This document shows, one piece after another, positions 24,906 through 33,251 of a DNA stretch of 64,000 bases. The stretch's first letter is position 1. Each line of letters begins with the position of its first letter. The notes beneath the pieces are model-generated. The model was not told where the DNA came from. It did not search any database and saw nothing but the letters and a program-made list of their open reading frames with translations. This DNA comes from JALYYC01 sp039922495 (GTDB lineage Bacteria; Chloroflexota; Dormibacteria; CF-121), in contig JBDTEO010000020.1 in the NCBI GenBank assembly GCA_039922495.1, forward strand, positions 1 to 64,000, read 5' to 3'. Position numbers and translations under genes: made by a program.

Positions 24906-25643
24906 CCAGCCCAACGCTCGGGCGTTAGCTTGGGCACGGCAGACCTTACGGTCCGCTCGCAACGCCGCGGTTATGGTCTGGCGCCTCCGCTGCGCGAGTC
25001 GTTGCCGCGACATCCCGTCGCGGGAGGTCCCGTAGGCTGCGGCTCTGCGTCCCCGATGAGCCGAAACTGTCGCCTCATCTTGAAAGCTGTTCACACTAGC
25101 CGATCGAAAAGCGCTCGGGGCCAGGGGCTACGAGCGATGGACGTCCCTTGGTACTGTAGCCGCGTACCGGCACCTCTCGGCTTGATCAGAAACTCCTCAT
25201 TTACGGCCGGTGACGGCTGCTCGACAACCCGCGCATGCGCCGCATCAGGCCCCTGGCCAACCGTCGCCGTCAGCTGATAGACGAGGTCTGGCCGCGCATC
25301 GATGTCTAGCTCGAGACCAGGTAACGCAAACTGTGGATGGCTGGCCACGATCCTCACAGTGCGCGACTCGGATGCGCTAGGACTGACGATGGGAGGTCCC
25401 GGTGGATCGAGGCGCCCTTACAGATCTGCGGCATTCAGGAATGATGAAGACTTCGTCCAGTCGCGCGTTCATCTGGATGAGGGCAGATGATCGAGAGAGT
25501 TGGACGAATTCTTCATTCGTTAACGGGGTAGCGATTTGAATACGTGGCCGCCCGGCGAGCGAGCTACTGGATGCCTCCAATGCTGCTGGCGAATTACAAC
25601 GTATTACCTACTAGGGGTGGCTTGGGGAGAATCGGGCGGGCCG
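24906..25643. other. Low-coding stretch, possible gene debris
   Basis: No convincing gene. A minus-strand frame at 25091-25357 (ending IKPRGAGTRLQYQGTSIARS) faintly resembles the C-terminus of an SRPBCC/polyketide-cyclase protein without its N-terminal half. A minus frame at 25377-25580 has a protein-like patch (TPLTNEEFVQLSRSSALIQM) that I cannot place. Both look like decay products. Confidence 0.35.
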
Positions 25644-25886
25644 TCAAGAACGCGCGCGTGGCTCGGTCTGGCCGAAGTGACCCCAGTGCGTAGCGATGAT
25701 GAGAAGCAGACCGCCAAGCGCGAGCGCGATGCCAGCGACAGCCGTCCTAGCAGTGGCAAACTTGAACAGCGGGAACTGCGCGGCAGCGAGCCAGATCCCG
25801 GCGAACAGCATAAGCAGGAACCCGACTTTGGCGAGTAGTACGCCTGTCGAATGCGCGAAACCGGGGACTGTGTCCATGCCTGGCAT
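25644..25886 (-). CDS. Small two-TM membrane protein
   Basis: 80 residues with two hydrophobic helices (LLAKVGFLLMLFAGIWLAAA and TAVAGIALALGGLLLIIATH), a short linker containing FPLFKFAT, and an HWGHFG end. ATG 25886 is the first start giving a normal short N-terminus. Family not recognised. It is isolated among gene remnants. Confidence 0.5.
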   Translation of the reverse strand: MPGMDTVPGFAHSTGVLLAKVGFLLMLFAGIWLAAAQFPLFKFATARTAVAGIALALGGLLLIIATHWGHFGQTEPRARS

Positions 25887-26128
25887 TATGGACGGTCGTG
25901 CCTTCCCGTGCCTAGAGGTTGTGTCTAAATTCGTACGTCTATGCGCTGTTGGTCGTAACCCGTGCAACGACACTTGCGAACTTCATTGTTGCGACAGGGT
26001 TAGGTCTAGATGGTCCTGCGCGACGAATGGATACGTCCCGGTGATGTGCTCCGGCAGGGACGCCGCCGACGGATCGTTGCGCAGCCGCGCCGCATGGATC
26101 GCCCGGAGAGCCTCGGGCACCCAGTGCT
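25887..26128. other. Stretch without a recognisable gene
   Basis: Both strands contain only short frames. A minus-strand frame ending ITGTYPFVAQDHLDLTLSQQ near 25983 could be a C-terminal scrap of another protein, but no family is evident. Confidence 0.3.
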
Positions 26129-26347
26129 GCAGGGCCCGCCGCGGCGCTGGCTTTGGTGGACGAGTTGGGCTTGGACACCTACTACGCGTTCCAGGCCACG
26201 CGAGCCGATTTGCTGCGGCCGCTGGACCGGACGAGCGAGGCTGCGAGTGCCTACGAGCGTGCCGCTGTGGCGCCAACGGACGCTGAGCGGGACTTCCTCA
26301 GGGTCGGTGGTCGAGCTCCGCGCTCAAGCTCAAGCTCAAGCTATTAG
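26129..26347 (+). pseudogene. C-terminal remnant of a sigma factor with TPR-like tail
   Basis: The frame reads AAALALVDELGLDTYYAFQA, TRADLLRPLDRTSEAASAYE and RAAVAPTDAERDFLR, the conserved C-terminal tail of the DUF6596-type ECF sigma factors, where a HATRADLLRRLGR motif is typical. No sigma region 2 or 4 is upstream. It ends in a run of Ser codons produced by a tandem AGCTCA repeat (about 26320-26341) that abuts the tRNA-Gly 3' end. Likely left over from an insertion or deletion at the tRNA. Confidence 0.5.
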
Positions 26348-26418
26348 CGGGAGACGAGTCTCGAACTCGCGACCTCAACGTTGGCAACGTTGCGCTCTAC
26401 CAACTGAGCTACTCCCGC
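26346..26418 (-). tRNA. tRNA-Gly (GCC)
   Basis: 73 nt including the discriminator T. Acceptor GCGGGAG/CTCCCGC, D arm GCTC-AGTTGGTAG-AGC, anticodon arm CAACG-TTGCCAA-CGTTG, T arm GCGAG-TTCGAGA-CTCGT. CCA is not encoded. It lies at the edge between the remnant-rich region and the housekeeping block. Confidence 0.95.
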
Positions 26419-26504
26419 ACGAGTTGCCATTGTAACCGGGGCGTCAAGGGCCCGTCACCGCGGCGAAGGCCAGGCCGCAATGGTCGGGCGCTTGACTGGC
26501 ATGG

Positions 26505-27797
26505 ATGGGTACCAGGGGGGTCCTTTTTCGTGTGGCCGTGGCCGGTGGCCTGGCCTTCAGCCTCCTTCTCAGCGGACCGCTTGCCAGCTCAGCGGACGAA
26601 ATCACCGATGCCCAGGCACGCCTCCAGGTCATCGGCAAGATCAAAGGCACGCTCCAGGACAACCTCCAGCGGGCCCAGGCGCAGGAGATCGCCCTCCAGC
26701 AGCAGATTCAACAAACCCGCGACACCATCAACCAGACAATGGACCACATCACGGCCGCCGAGCAGCGCATCTCCACGCTCGAGCGCCAGATCGCTGCCCT
26801 CGAGGCGAAGATCGCCGAGGCCCGGATGCTCCTGTTGCGGACCAAGGCGGAGTACGCGTCCTTCGTCCGGGCAACCTACAAATCCGACGCCGATCCCTTC
26901 GCGCTGCTGCTCGGGTCGCCAGACTTCCAGACCTTTCTCAACCGGGCCGTGGCAATCGAGCACCTGACCTTTATGAGCCGGCAGTTGCTGGATCAGATTC
27001 ACGCGACCGACACCCGGCTGCACGATGAGGAGGCGCTGGTCCAGACGCAGAAGAAGGAAGCCGACAAGCAGCGCGCCGACCTGGTCACCCAGCAGCTCGC
27101 CCTGGTAGCGCAGCAAGCCCATCAAAAAGAGCTGGACACCAGGCTAAAAAACAGCATCTCGCAGGTGAAGTACGAGCTGGTCGCCATCAACAGCCAATCC
27201 GCGGCCCTCGCCCAGCGGATCGCGGACATGGAGATCGCCCGGCAGGATCAGCTGATCGCCGAGGCCGAGCAGGCGGCCTGGCAGCAGGCGCAGTTCTGGA
27301 TGCAGAACAACCTGTTCAACCTGCCGAATGCGAGCGCGACGCACTCGACGAAGTACCCCTTGATCTGGCCGCTGCAGCAGGGCACGATCACCCAGGTCTT
27401 CGGCCCCTCCAGCTATCCGTTCGAGCCGCCCGGCTTCGGCTTTCCCCATTTTCATACCGGGATCGATATTTCGTACAAGCAGGGCACCCCGATCCTGGCG
27501 GCGGACGACGGGGTCGTCGTGGCCGCTACCACCAGCCTGATGAACGGGCAGATGGTCGGGTACGGTAACTACGTGATCATCGCTCACCGCAATAACTACT
27601 TCTCGCTCTACGGCCACCTGCTCGGATTCCAGGTGAAAGCGGGCGACACCGTCCGCCAGGGCCAGTTGATCGGCTACGAAGGGTCAACCGGCAACTCGAC
27701 CGGCCCGCACGTCCACTTCGAGTACCGCTACGGCGGCCAGCCGACCAACCCGATGCCCTACCTGCCGCCCAACGGCCCGAACACCCTCAGCCAGTAA
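26505..27797 (+). CDS. M23 murein endopeptidase with coiled coil (EnvC-like)
   Basis: 430 residues. Signal peptide (VAVAGGLAFSLLLSGPLASS), a long coiled coil at about 30-265 rich in Gln and Ala, then a LytM/M23 domain with zinc ligands in HFHTGID and HVHFE and the flanking GYGNYVIIAHRNNYFSLYGH. It would cut peptide crosslinks of peptidoglycan outside the cell. Same architecture as the product of 51346-52512, which sits with FtsEX. Tail-to-tail overlap of 11 nt with mrfB. Confidence 0.9.
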   Translation: MGTRGVLFRVAVAGGLAFSLLLSGPLASSADEITDAQARLQVIGKIKGTLQDNLQRAQAQEIALQQQIQQTRDTINQTMDHITAAEQRISTLERQIAALEAKIAEARMLLLRTKAEYASFVRATYKSDADPFALLLGSPDFQTFLNRAVAIEHLTFMSRQLLDQIHATDTRLHDEEALVQTQKKEADKQRADLVTQQLALVAQQAHQKELDTRLKNSISQVKYELVAINSQSAALAQRIADMEIARQDQLIAEAEQAAWQQAQFWMQNNLFNLPNASATHSTKYPLIWPLQQGTITQVFGPSSYPFEPPGFGFPHFHTGIDISYKQGTPILAADDGVVVAATTSLMNGQMVGYGNYVIIAHRNNYFSLYGHLLGFQVKAGDTVRQGQLIGYEGSTGNSTGPHVHFEYRYGGQPTNPMPYLPPNGPNTLSQ

Positions 27798-28986
27798 GGG
27801 CGAGCCGGCCGCGGCTGGCGCGGCGGACGCGCACGTCGAGTCGGTGGCGCCGCTGCTCGAGGTCCACTCGCCAGCGATCGTCGCGGATCACGGCCATCGT
27901 CAGCAGGTTGAGGGCTTCGGCGACCACGCGCAGTGCCCCAGCGGGGTCGCGCGCCTGGTGCTCGAGGAGCTTTGCCAGCTCGATAGCAGCCGGGTACGGG
28001 TAGCACTGTGTGCGCCAGCATTCATCCAGCACCTCTTTCGCCTCGTGCCATCGGCCCTGCCGGCGTAGCAGTCGAGCCAGGCGTAGGCCCACCGCGCCCC
28101 GCTGCGTGCCCGGCATCGCATCGCTGTCCCAGAGGTAACGGTATTCCCCGATGGCCTCACCATCAAAGCCACGTGCCTGGAGAAAGCGCGCGCGGCTGAA
28201 CCGATCGAGGGGATGAAGCGAGGCCCCGTTGGCAAGCAGGGCGTCAAGTCGGTCCACCAGTCGTGCCATCGAGAGAACGTCCTGGCGGTTGTGCGCAAAA
28301 ATGGGCTCCATGGCGTCGGGGCCGGCGCCGCGAAGCCAGGCAAAGTAGCGGCCGGGAATCATCCAGCCGGGCAGGTCCTCGTGGCGATGGAGGTCAAGCA
28401 CAGCCTGCTCGATCGTTTGCAAGGCGCAGTCCGGCAACCGAGGCCTGAAGATCCGGCGCGCGATTGGTAGCAGATCCAGGTGGAACGCCACCGACCAGGC
28501 AGGGCGAACACGCCGCATGACGAGCCGCGTCTGCAAGAGCGGCCAATCGAAGGTGCGCCCGTTGTAGGTGACCAGGCACCCGGCGCGGCTGACTCGTTGG
28601 CCAACCGCCCACAGCAGCGCCGGCTCTTGATCCAGATCCTGCAGGAAATACTGCGCGAGCCTGATCCCATCGCCGTCCCGCCAGGCGAGGCCGATGAGAA
28701 AGGCGACCACGCCGGAGCCGCCCGACAGCCCGGTGGTTTCCGTATCGAGGTAGAGGGGCGATTCGAGCGCGGTCGGCTCCAGGCCCAGGCATCGCGCCAG
28801 AGCTTCCGTGGCCGGGGCATCATCCTCAGCAAACCACTCCTCGCGCACGGCCACCGGCCCAAACGGGGTCTCCTCGGTGCTTGTCCCGATGGGTGCCGCT
28901 TGCGGAGCACGCGACGCGGCCCGTCGCGCGTGCCGCGCCCCGAGTTCTGCCAGGCGGGCCCGGAGCGCGTCGAGATCGCCGTTCAT
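27787..28986 (-). CDS. mrfB: RNase H-like exonuclease MrfB (YprB) with TPR tail
   Basis: 399 residues. DnaQ-like catalytic motifs Asp81/Glu83 (LYLDTETTGLSGGSG), Asp147 (TYNGRTFDWPLL) and His232/Asp236 (AHNRQDVLSM), then a helical TPR-like region. This matches YprB/MrfB, which in Bacillus subtilis acts with helicase MrfA in removing mitomycin C damage. The ATG at 28986 overlaps the TGA of the mrfA gene (ATGA). In-frame sequence upstream of 28986 is only the antisense of the helicase gene. Confidence 0.88.
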   Translation of the reverse strand: MNGDLDALRARLAELGARHARRAASRAPQAAPIGTSTEETPFGPVAVREEWFAEDDAPATEALARCLGLEPTALESPLYLDTETTGLSGGSGVVAFLIGLAWRDGDGIRLAQYFLQDLDQEPALLWAVGQRVSRAGCLVTYNGRTFDWPLLQTRLVMRRVRPAWSVAFHLDLLPIARRIFRPRLPDCALQTIEQAVLDLHRHEDLPGWMIPGRYFAWLRGAGPDAMEPIFAHNRQDVLSMARLVDRLDALLANGASLHPLDRFSRARFLQARGFDGEAIGEYRYLWDSDAMPGTQRGAVGLRLARLLRRQGRWHEAKEVLDECWRTQCYPYPAAIELAKLLEHQARDPAGALRVVAEALNLLTMAVIRDDRWRVDLEQRRHRLDVRVRRASRGRLALTG

Positions 28987-31253
28987 GCCACCAGGGTCAG
29001 CGCAGCCATCTCGAGCAGGCGGAGGGTCACGGCCTTCCCCTCCTCCCCCACCTCGAGCGCCGGACCGACGCAGGATGGACAGCCGGTCTCGCAGCCGCAA
29101 TCGCTCACCAGCTGCTGCCCGGCCCGAAGGACGGCCGCGGCGGTCTCCAGCAGCCGGGCGCTCATGCCGACACCGCCGGGGTAGCGCTCGTAGACGAAGA
29201 CCGTTGGCGTGCCCGTGTGCGGGGCGCGGGTTTCGGCATAGGCGCCCAGGTCCCGCGGGTCGCACATCAGGAAGAGGCAGGCGACCTGGGTCAGGACGTT
29301 GGCCAGGCCCTGGAGGCCACCCTGCAGCGCCGCTCGCGAGAACTGGCTCGCCACCTCGGGCGGCACCTCCATCCAGAAGGCTGTCGTGTGCAGTTGCTGC
29401 TCCGGCAGGCTGATCGGTCCGGAGCCCACGTTTTCGTAAGTGTGGAAGCGAATCTTCTTGAAGATCGTCGGCAGCGCAATGACGCGGACCTCGCCGTGAT
29501 GCACCGGGATCTGCTGCGTGCGGCTTGACTTCAGCGTCTGGAGGACCTTGATGCTGACCGCGAGGTTGGCGTCGGTGTAGTAGTCCACCTTGACCGGGCG
29601 CACGTAGGCCTTCTTCTCTTCCCAATCGAGGCGATCGACGTGGTACTGCAGCCCTTCGTGCAGGTAGATCGCCTCTTCATGCAGGAAAACCGGTGCCGAA
29701 AACTGGTCCATTTCGCCGACCACCCTGGCGCCGCGGGTGACATCGACGATGACCACGTTGTCCGCATTGGCGCTTCGCAGGCTGACTCCCTCCGCGGGGA
29801 AGGCGTCCGCGCTCCAGTGCCAGGCGTCACCCGCCAGGTGGACCGCGCCATCCTCTTCGAGGATGCGCAGCAACTCGGCGACGGGCGCCTCGCCGAACGA
29901 CTCCCGCTGGGGGAGCGGCAACTCGAACGTCGCCGCCTGGAGGTGGGCGCTGAGGATCAGCAGGTTGTTCGGATCGATCAGGCCCTGTTCCGGATCGCGT
30001 CCAAGAAAATACTCGGGATGGTTGACCAGGTACTGGTCGATCGGCCTGCTCGACGCCACATAGACCGCCGCGGCCGCCTCGCGACGCCGGCCGGCTCGGC
30101 CGATCTGTTGCCAGGCGCTCGCGATCGTGCCCGGATAGCCGCACAGGATGGCGGCATCGAGATGGCCGATGTCGATCCCCAGCTCGAGCGCATTGGTGCT
30201 GACGACGCCGCGGACCGTGCCATCGCGCAACCCGTGCTCGATCTCGCGGCGCTGGAGCGGGAGGTATCCGCCGCGGTAGCCACGAATCGCGCGATGGTCG
30301 CCCAGGCGATTGGCCAGCGCCTGCTGCAGGTAGCTGAGCAGGATCTCGACCTGCAACCGACTGCGACCGAACAGGATCGTCTGCACGCCGCCGCGCAGAA
30401 ACGCTTCGGCGATGCGCTGGCTTTCGAGCGTCGAGGACCGCCGGATGCCGAGCTCGCGGTTGAGGACCGGTGGGTTATAGAAGAGCAGACGTTTTGGCCC
30501 GGCCGGCGCGCCGTTGTCATCGATCAGCGTCATCGGCCTGCCGGTCAGCCGCTCCGCCAGCTCCCGAGGGTTGGCGATCGTCGCCGAGCAGCAGATCACG
30601 ATTGGATGGCTGTCATAGAAGGCGCAGACCCGCCAGAGCCGGCGGAGGACGTTGGCCAGGTGGCTGCCGAAGACGCCGCGGTAGGCGTGGAGCTCGTCGA
30701 TCACGACGTACCGGAGATTGGCGAAGAGCTTGACCCAGCGGGTGTGATGGGGCAGGACGCCGGTGTGCAGCATGTCCGGGTTGGTCACGACGATGTGGCC
30801 CGCCTGGCGGATCGCCTGCCGGGCACTGACCGGGGTGTCGCCGTCGTAGGTATAGGTCTTGATGTCGGCGCCAAGCCCGCCGACCAGCCCGTGCAGCTCG
30901 GCCAGCTGGTCCTGCGCCAGGGCCTTGGTGGGAAACAGGTAAAGGGCCCTGGCGTCGGGCTCCGCCAGCACGGTCTGCAGGACCGGGAGGTTGTAGCAGA
31001 GGGTCTTGCCCGAGGCCGTCGGGGTGACCACGACGACGTCCCGCCCCTGCAAGGCCCGGGCGACCGACTCCGCCTGGTGGGTGTAGAGGCGGGTGATCCC
31101 GCGCCCACCCAGCGCCCGGGCAATCCGGTGGTCGAGGGCCGCCGGGAAGTCCGCGAAGCGGGCCGCCCGAGCGGGAATCGTGTGATCGAGGGTCAGGCTG
31201 CGGCGGAATTCCGCCTGGCCCAGGAGCCGATCAAGGACCACATCCACAGACAT
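28983..31253 (-). CDS. mrfA: DEAD/DEAH helicase MrfA (YprA) with DUF1998 zinc domain
   Basis: 756 residues. Walker A TPTASGKT at 77-84, DELH box at 186-189, CCSATI motif III, helicase C-terminal domain (VSTNALELGIDIG, QQIGRAGRRRE), and a C-terminal DUF1998 region with Cys cluster DCGCETGCPSC. It is a 3'-5' DNA helicase of the MrfA/YprA family. ATG 31253 is chosen; it lies 15 nt downstream of a perfect LexA box. It is coupled to mrfB. Confidence 0.92.
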   Translation of the reverse strand: MSVDVVLDRLLGQAEFRRSLTLDHTIPARAARFADFPAALDHRIARALGGRGITRLYTHQAESVARALQGRDVVVVTPTASGKTLCYNLPVLQTVLAEPDARALYLFPTKALAQDQLAELHGLVGGLGADIKTYTYDGDTPVSARQAIRQAGHIVVTNPDMLHTGVLPHHTRWVKLFANLRYVVIDELHAYRGVFGSHLANVLRRLWRVCAFYDSHPIVICCSATIANPRELAERLTGRPMTLIDDNGAPAGPKRLLFYNPPVLNRELGIRRSSTLESQRIAEAFLRGGVQTILFGRSRLQVEILLSYLQQALANRLGDHRAIRGYRGGYLPLQRREIEHGLRDGTVRGVVSTNALELGIDIGHLDAAILCGYPGTIASAWQQIGRAGRRREAAAAVYVASSRPIDQYLVNHPEYFLGRDPEQGLIDPNNLLILSAHLQAATFELPLPQRESFGEAPVAELLRILEEDGAVHLAGDAWHWSADAFPAEGVSLRSANADNVVIVDVTRGARVVGEMDQFSAPVFLHEEAIYLHEGLQYHVDRLDWEEKKAYVRPVKVDYYTDANLAVSIKVLQTLKSSRTQQIPVHHGEVRVIALPTIFKKIRFHTYENVGSGPISLPEQQLHTTAFWMEVPPEVASQFSRAALQGGLQGLANVLTQVACLFLMCDPRDLGAYAETRAPHTGTPTVFVYERYPGGVGMSARLLETAAAVLRAGQQLVSDCGCETGCPSCVGPALEVGEEGKAVTLRLLEMAALTLVA

Positions 31254-31268
31254 GCCCACGCATCTTAG

Positions 31269-31282
31269 CGAACATATGTTCG
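31269..31282. promoter_or_regulatory. LexA (SOS) box upstream of mrfA
   Basis: CGAACATATGTTCG is a perfect match to the Gram-positive LexA/DinR operator CGAAC-N4-GTTCG, and the symmetry extends one base on each side (31268-31283). It is 15 nt upstream of the mrfA ATG, so bound LexA would cover the promoter or transcription start. It predicts damage-induced expression of mrfAB. Confidence 0.8.
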
Positions 31283-31300
31283 CAACGCAACCCCCCCGAC

Positions 31301-31320
31301 CCCTCCCCACAAGGAGAGGG
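31301..31320 (-). terminator. Hairpin downstream of the PIG-L deacetylase gene
   Basis: On the minus strand CCCTCTCC pairs with GGGGAGGG (8 bp, one G-U) around TTGT, 9 nt after the deacetylase stop, and is followed by a G-rich rather than U-rich run. It separates that gene from mrfA and may end transcription weakly. Confidence 0.4.
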
Positions 31321-31328
31321 TTATGGCG

Positions 31329-32042
31329 TCAGTCGCGAAGCCTGAAGTACTTGAAGCCTTCCGCCAGTTCCAGTTGCTGACTCTTCCCCATCTCGGCGGC
31401 CCGTTCCCGAATCGTTCGATCGAGCTCCGCCCAGTCGCCGATCTGGCTCTTGTGCTCGCGGAGCGCCTCGATCTTGGTATCCATCGTCTCGGTGATGTCG
31501 ACCCAGACATCGGCTTCGTTTGAGCCGGAGAGGTACACCTCCCGCACCTGGTGCGGCTCGAGGCCTTCCTCGAGCAGCTCAGGAAAGACCAGCCGTGTGT
31601 CCGAGCCGGGAATGATGGCATCCAGGGCGGCCTCGCCGGCCGCCCGGTGGTCGGGATGATTGATATAACGCTGACCGGTCCACCGGCGCGTCGGGTCGGG
31701 CGCAACCACGACATCCGGCTTGCAGCGGCGGATCCAGCGCGTAATCTGCCTGCGCAGGTCCAGGGTGGGCTGGAGGGACCCGTCGTCATAGCCAAGGAAG
31801 AAGACATCCTTGACGCCGAGCTTGAGCGCCGCGGCACGCTGCTCGGCGTGGCGGATCTGCGCCAGCCGCTCGGCGGTCATCGCGGGGTCGCTGCTGCCGC
31901 GGTTGCCATCGGTCAGGATCAGGTAGGTCACGTGCCGCCCTTCCCTCGCCCACCGCGCCACCGTCCCGCCGGCGCCGAACTCCGCGTCGTCGGGGTGCGC
32001 CATCACTACCAGGACCCGCTCGAACTGGTCGCCGGACTGCAT
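31329..32042 (-). CDS. PIG-L/LmbE family deacetylase
   Basis: 237 residues. Zinc site AHPDDAEFG (His16, Asp19) and the matching INHPDHRAAGEAALDA, with the family motifs TDGNRGSSDP and LGYDDGSL. Relatives deacetylate GlcNAc-linked compounds such as the mycothiol and bacillithiol precursors (MshB, BshB). The start overlaps the stop of the MoeB-like gene by one base (TGATG), so they are co-translated. A low-molecular-weight thiol role is possible but not shown here. Confidence 0.85.
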   Translation of the reverse strand: MQSGDQFERVLVVMAHPDDAEFGAGGTVARWAREGRHVTYLILTDGNRGSSDPAMTAERLAQIRHAEQRAAALKLGVKDVFFLGYDDGSLQPTLDLRRQITRWIRRCKPDVVVAPDPTRRWTGQRYINHPDHRAAGEAALDAIIPGSDTRLVFPELLEEGLEPHQVREVYLSGSNEADVWVDITETMDTKIEALREHKSQIGDWAELDRTIRERAAEMGKSQQLELAEGFKYFRLRD

Positions 32043-33211
32043 CAGGCCGGCGTCGGGATCGCGGTCGAGACTTCGTAATCGACGAAGTCCTTGAAATGGG
32101 CCCCTTCGCCGCAGACGGGGCATTTCGGATCGCGCTTCAGGCGCAGCGTCCGGAATTCCACCGCCAGCGCATCGACCATCAAGAGGCGCCCGATCAGCGG
32201 CTGGCCGATCCCGAGGAGCAGCTTGACAGCTTCGTTCGCCTCCAACAGGCCGACGATCCCCGGCAGCACCCCAAGGGTTCCGGCCTCGTCGCAGCTGGGG
32301 GCGAGCTCAGCGGGAGGCGGCTCGGGGAAGACGCACCGGTAGCAGGGCCCGTCGAAGGGTTTGAAGACGCTCACCTGGCCGTCGAAGCGAAAGATGCTGC
32401 CATGCACGACTGGCTTGCGCAGCAGCACGCTGGCGTCATTCACCAGGTAGCGGGTCGGAAAGTTGTCGCTTCCGTCCACGATCAGGTCGTAGTCCTTGAC
32501 GATCTCGACGATGTTGTCGCGCGTCAGCCGCTGCTGGTAGGGCACGACCTTGACGTCGGGGTTCAGGTCCTCGAGCGTTTGCTTCGCCGAGTCGACCTTC
32601 GGCTGGCCGATCCGCTTGCTGTTATGCAGGATCTGCCGCTGCAGGTTGCTCTCGTCCACGACATCGGAATCGACGATGCCGATGGTGCCGACGCCGGCGG
32701 CGGCGAGATAGTAGGCGGCCGGAGAGCCCAGTCCCCCGGCGCCGATGATCAGGACCTTGGAATCGAGCAGCTTGAGCTGTCCCTCTTTGCCGATCTCAGG
32801 GATGAGCACGTGCCGGCTATAGCGCTTGTGCTGCGCGGGGGTCAGGTCGCGGGGTTTGACGAACTTGAACCCACCGTCCTTCCACGCGCCGAAGCCGCCC
32901 TTGAGCGAGGCCACGTTGTGATACCCCATCTGCTGCAGCGTTTCAGCTGCGAATGCCGACCGGTTGCCCGCCGCGCAGTAGGTCACGACCGGCGTCTCGT
33001 AATCCGGCAGGTACTGTTCGACCCGGGACTCGAGATTGCCGCGCGCGATGTGGAGGGCGCCGGGGATGACGCCCTGCTCGACCTCGTCCTGTTCGCGGAC
33101 GTCGATCAGCACCGGTCTCGCGTCGCCGTTTCGGGCGGCGTCGAGTTGCCGGGCATCGACCTCACGGATCCGCGTCTTGACGGCGCGGAGCATATCGCGA
33201 TAACTCGCCAT
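32042..33211 (-). CDS. Rhodanese-MoeB fusion (molybdopterin-synthase adenylyltransferase type)
   Basis: 389 residues. The rhodanese domain is N-terminal (about 15-115) with catalytic Cys79 (TYCAAGNRS). The ThiF/MoeB E1-like domain follows: IIGAGGLGSP at 156-164, DSDVVDESNLQRQ, DGSDNFPTRYLVND, and zinc ligands CYRC and CPVC. It would adenylate a sulfur-carrier protein and hand it sulfur. MOCS3 and MoeZ carry the rhodanese at the C-terminus, so the domain order here is reversed. No carrier protein gene lies next to it. Confidence 0.88.
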   Translation of the reverse strand: MASYRDMLRAVKTRIREVDARQLDAARNGDARPVLIDVREQDEVEQGVIPGALHIARGNLESRVEQYLPDYETPVVTYCAAGNRSAFAAETLQQMGYHNVASLKGGFGAWKDGGFKFVKPRDLTPAQHKRYSRHVLIPEIGKEGQLKLLDSKVLIIGAGGLGSPAAYYLAAAGVGTIGIVDSDVVDESNLQRQILHNSKRIGQPKVDSAKQTLEDLNPDVKVVPYQQRLTRDNIVEIVKDYDLIVDGSDNFPTRYLVNDASVLLRKPVVHGSIFRFDGQVSVFKPFDGPCYRCVFPEPPPAELAPSCDEAGTLGVLPGIVGLLEANEAVKLLLGIGQPLIGRLLMVDALAVEFRTLRLKRDPKCPVCGEGAHFKDFVDYEVSTAIPTPA

Positions 33212-33251
33212 GGCCTCTTAGAGTTTACCCACCAGCGACGGAAACTATTCC

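Noticed and set aside
29640..31268. Plus-strand open frame of about 540 codons
   Set aside because: Antisense of mrfA, whose helicase motifs are unambiguous.
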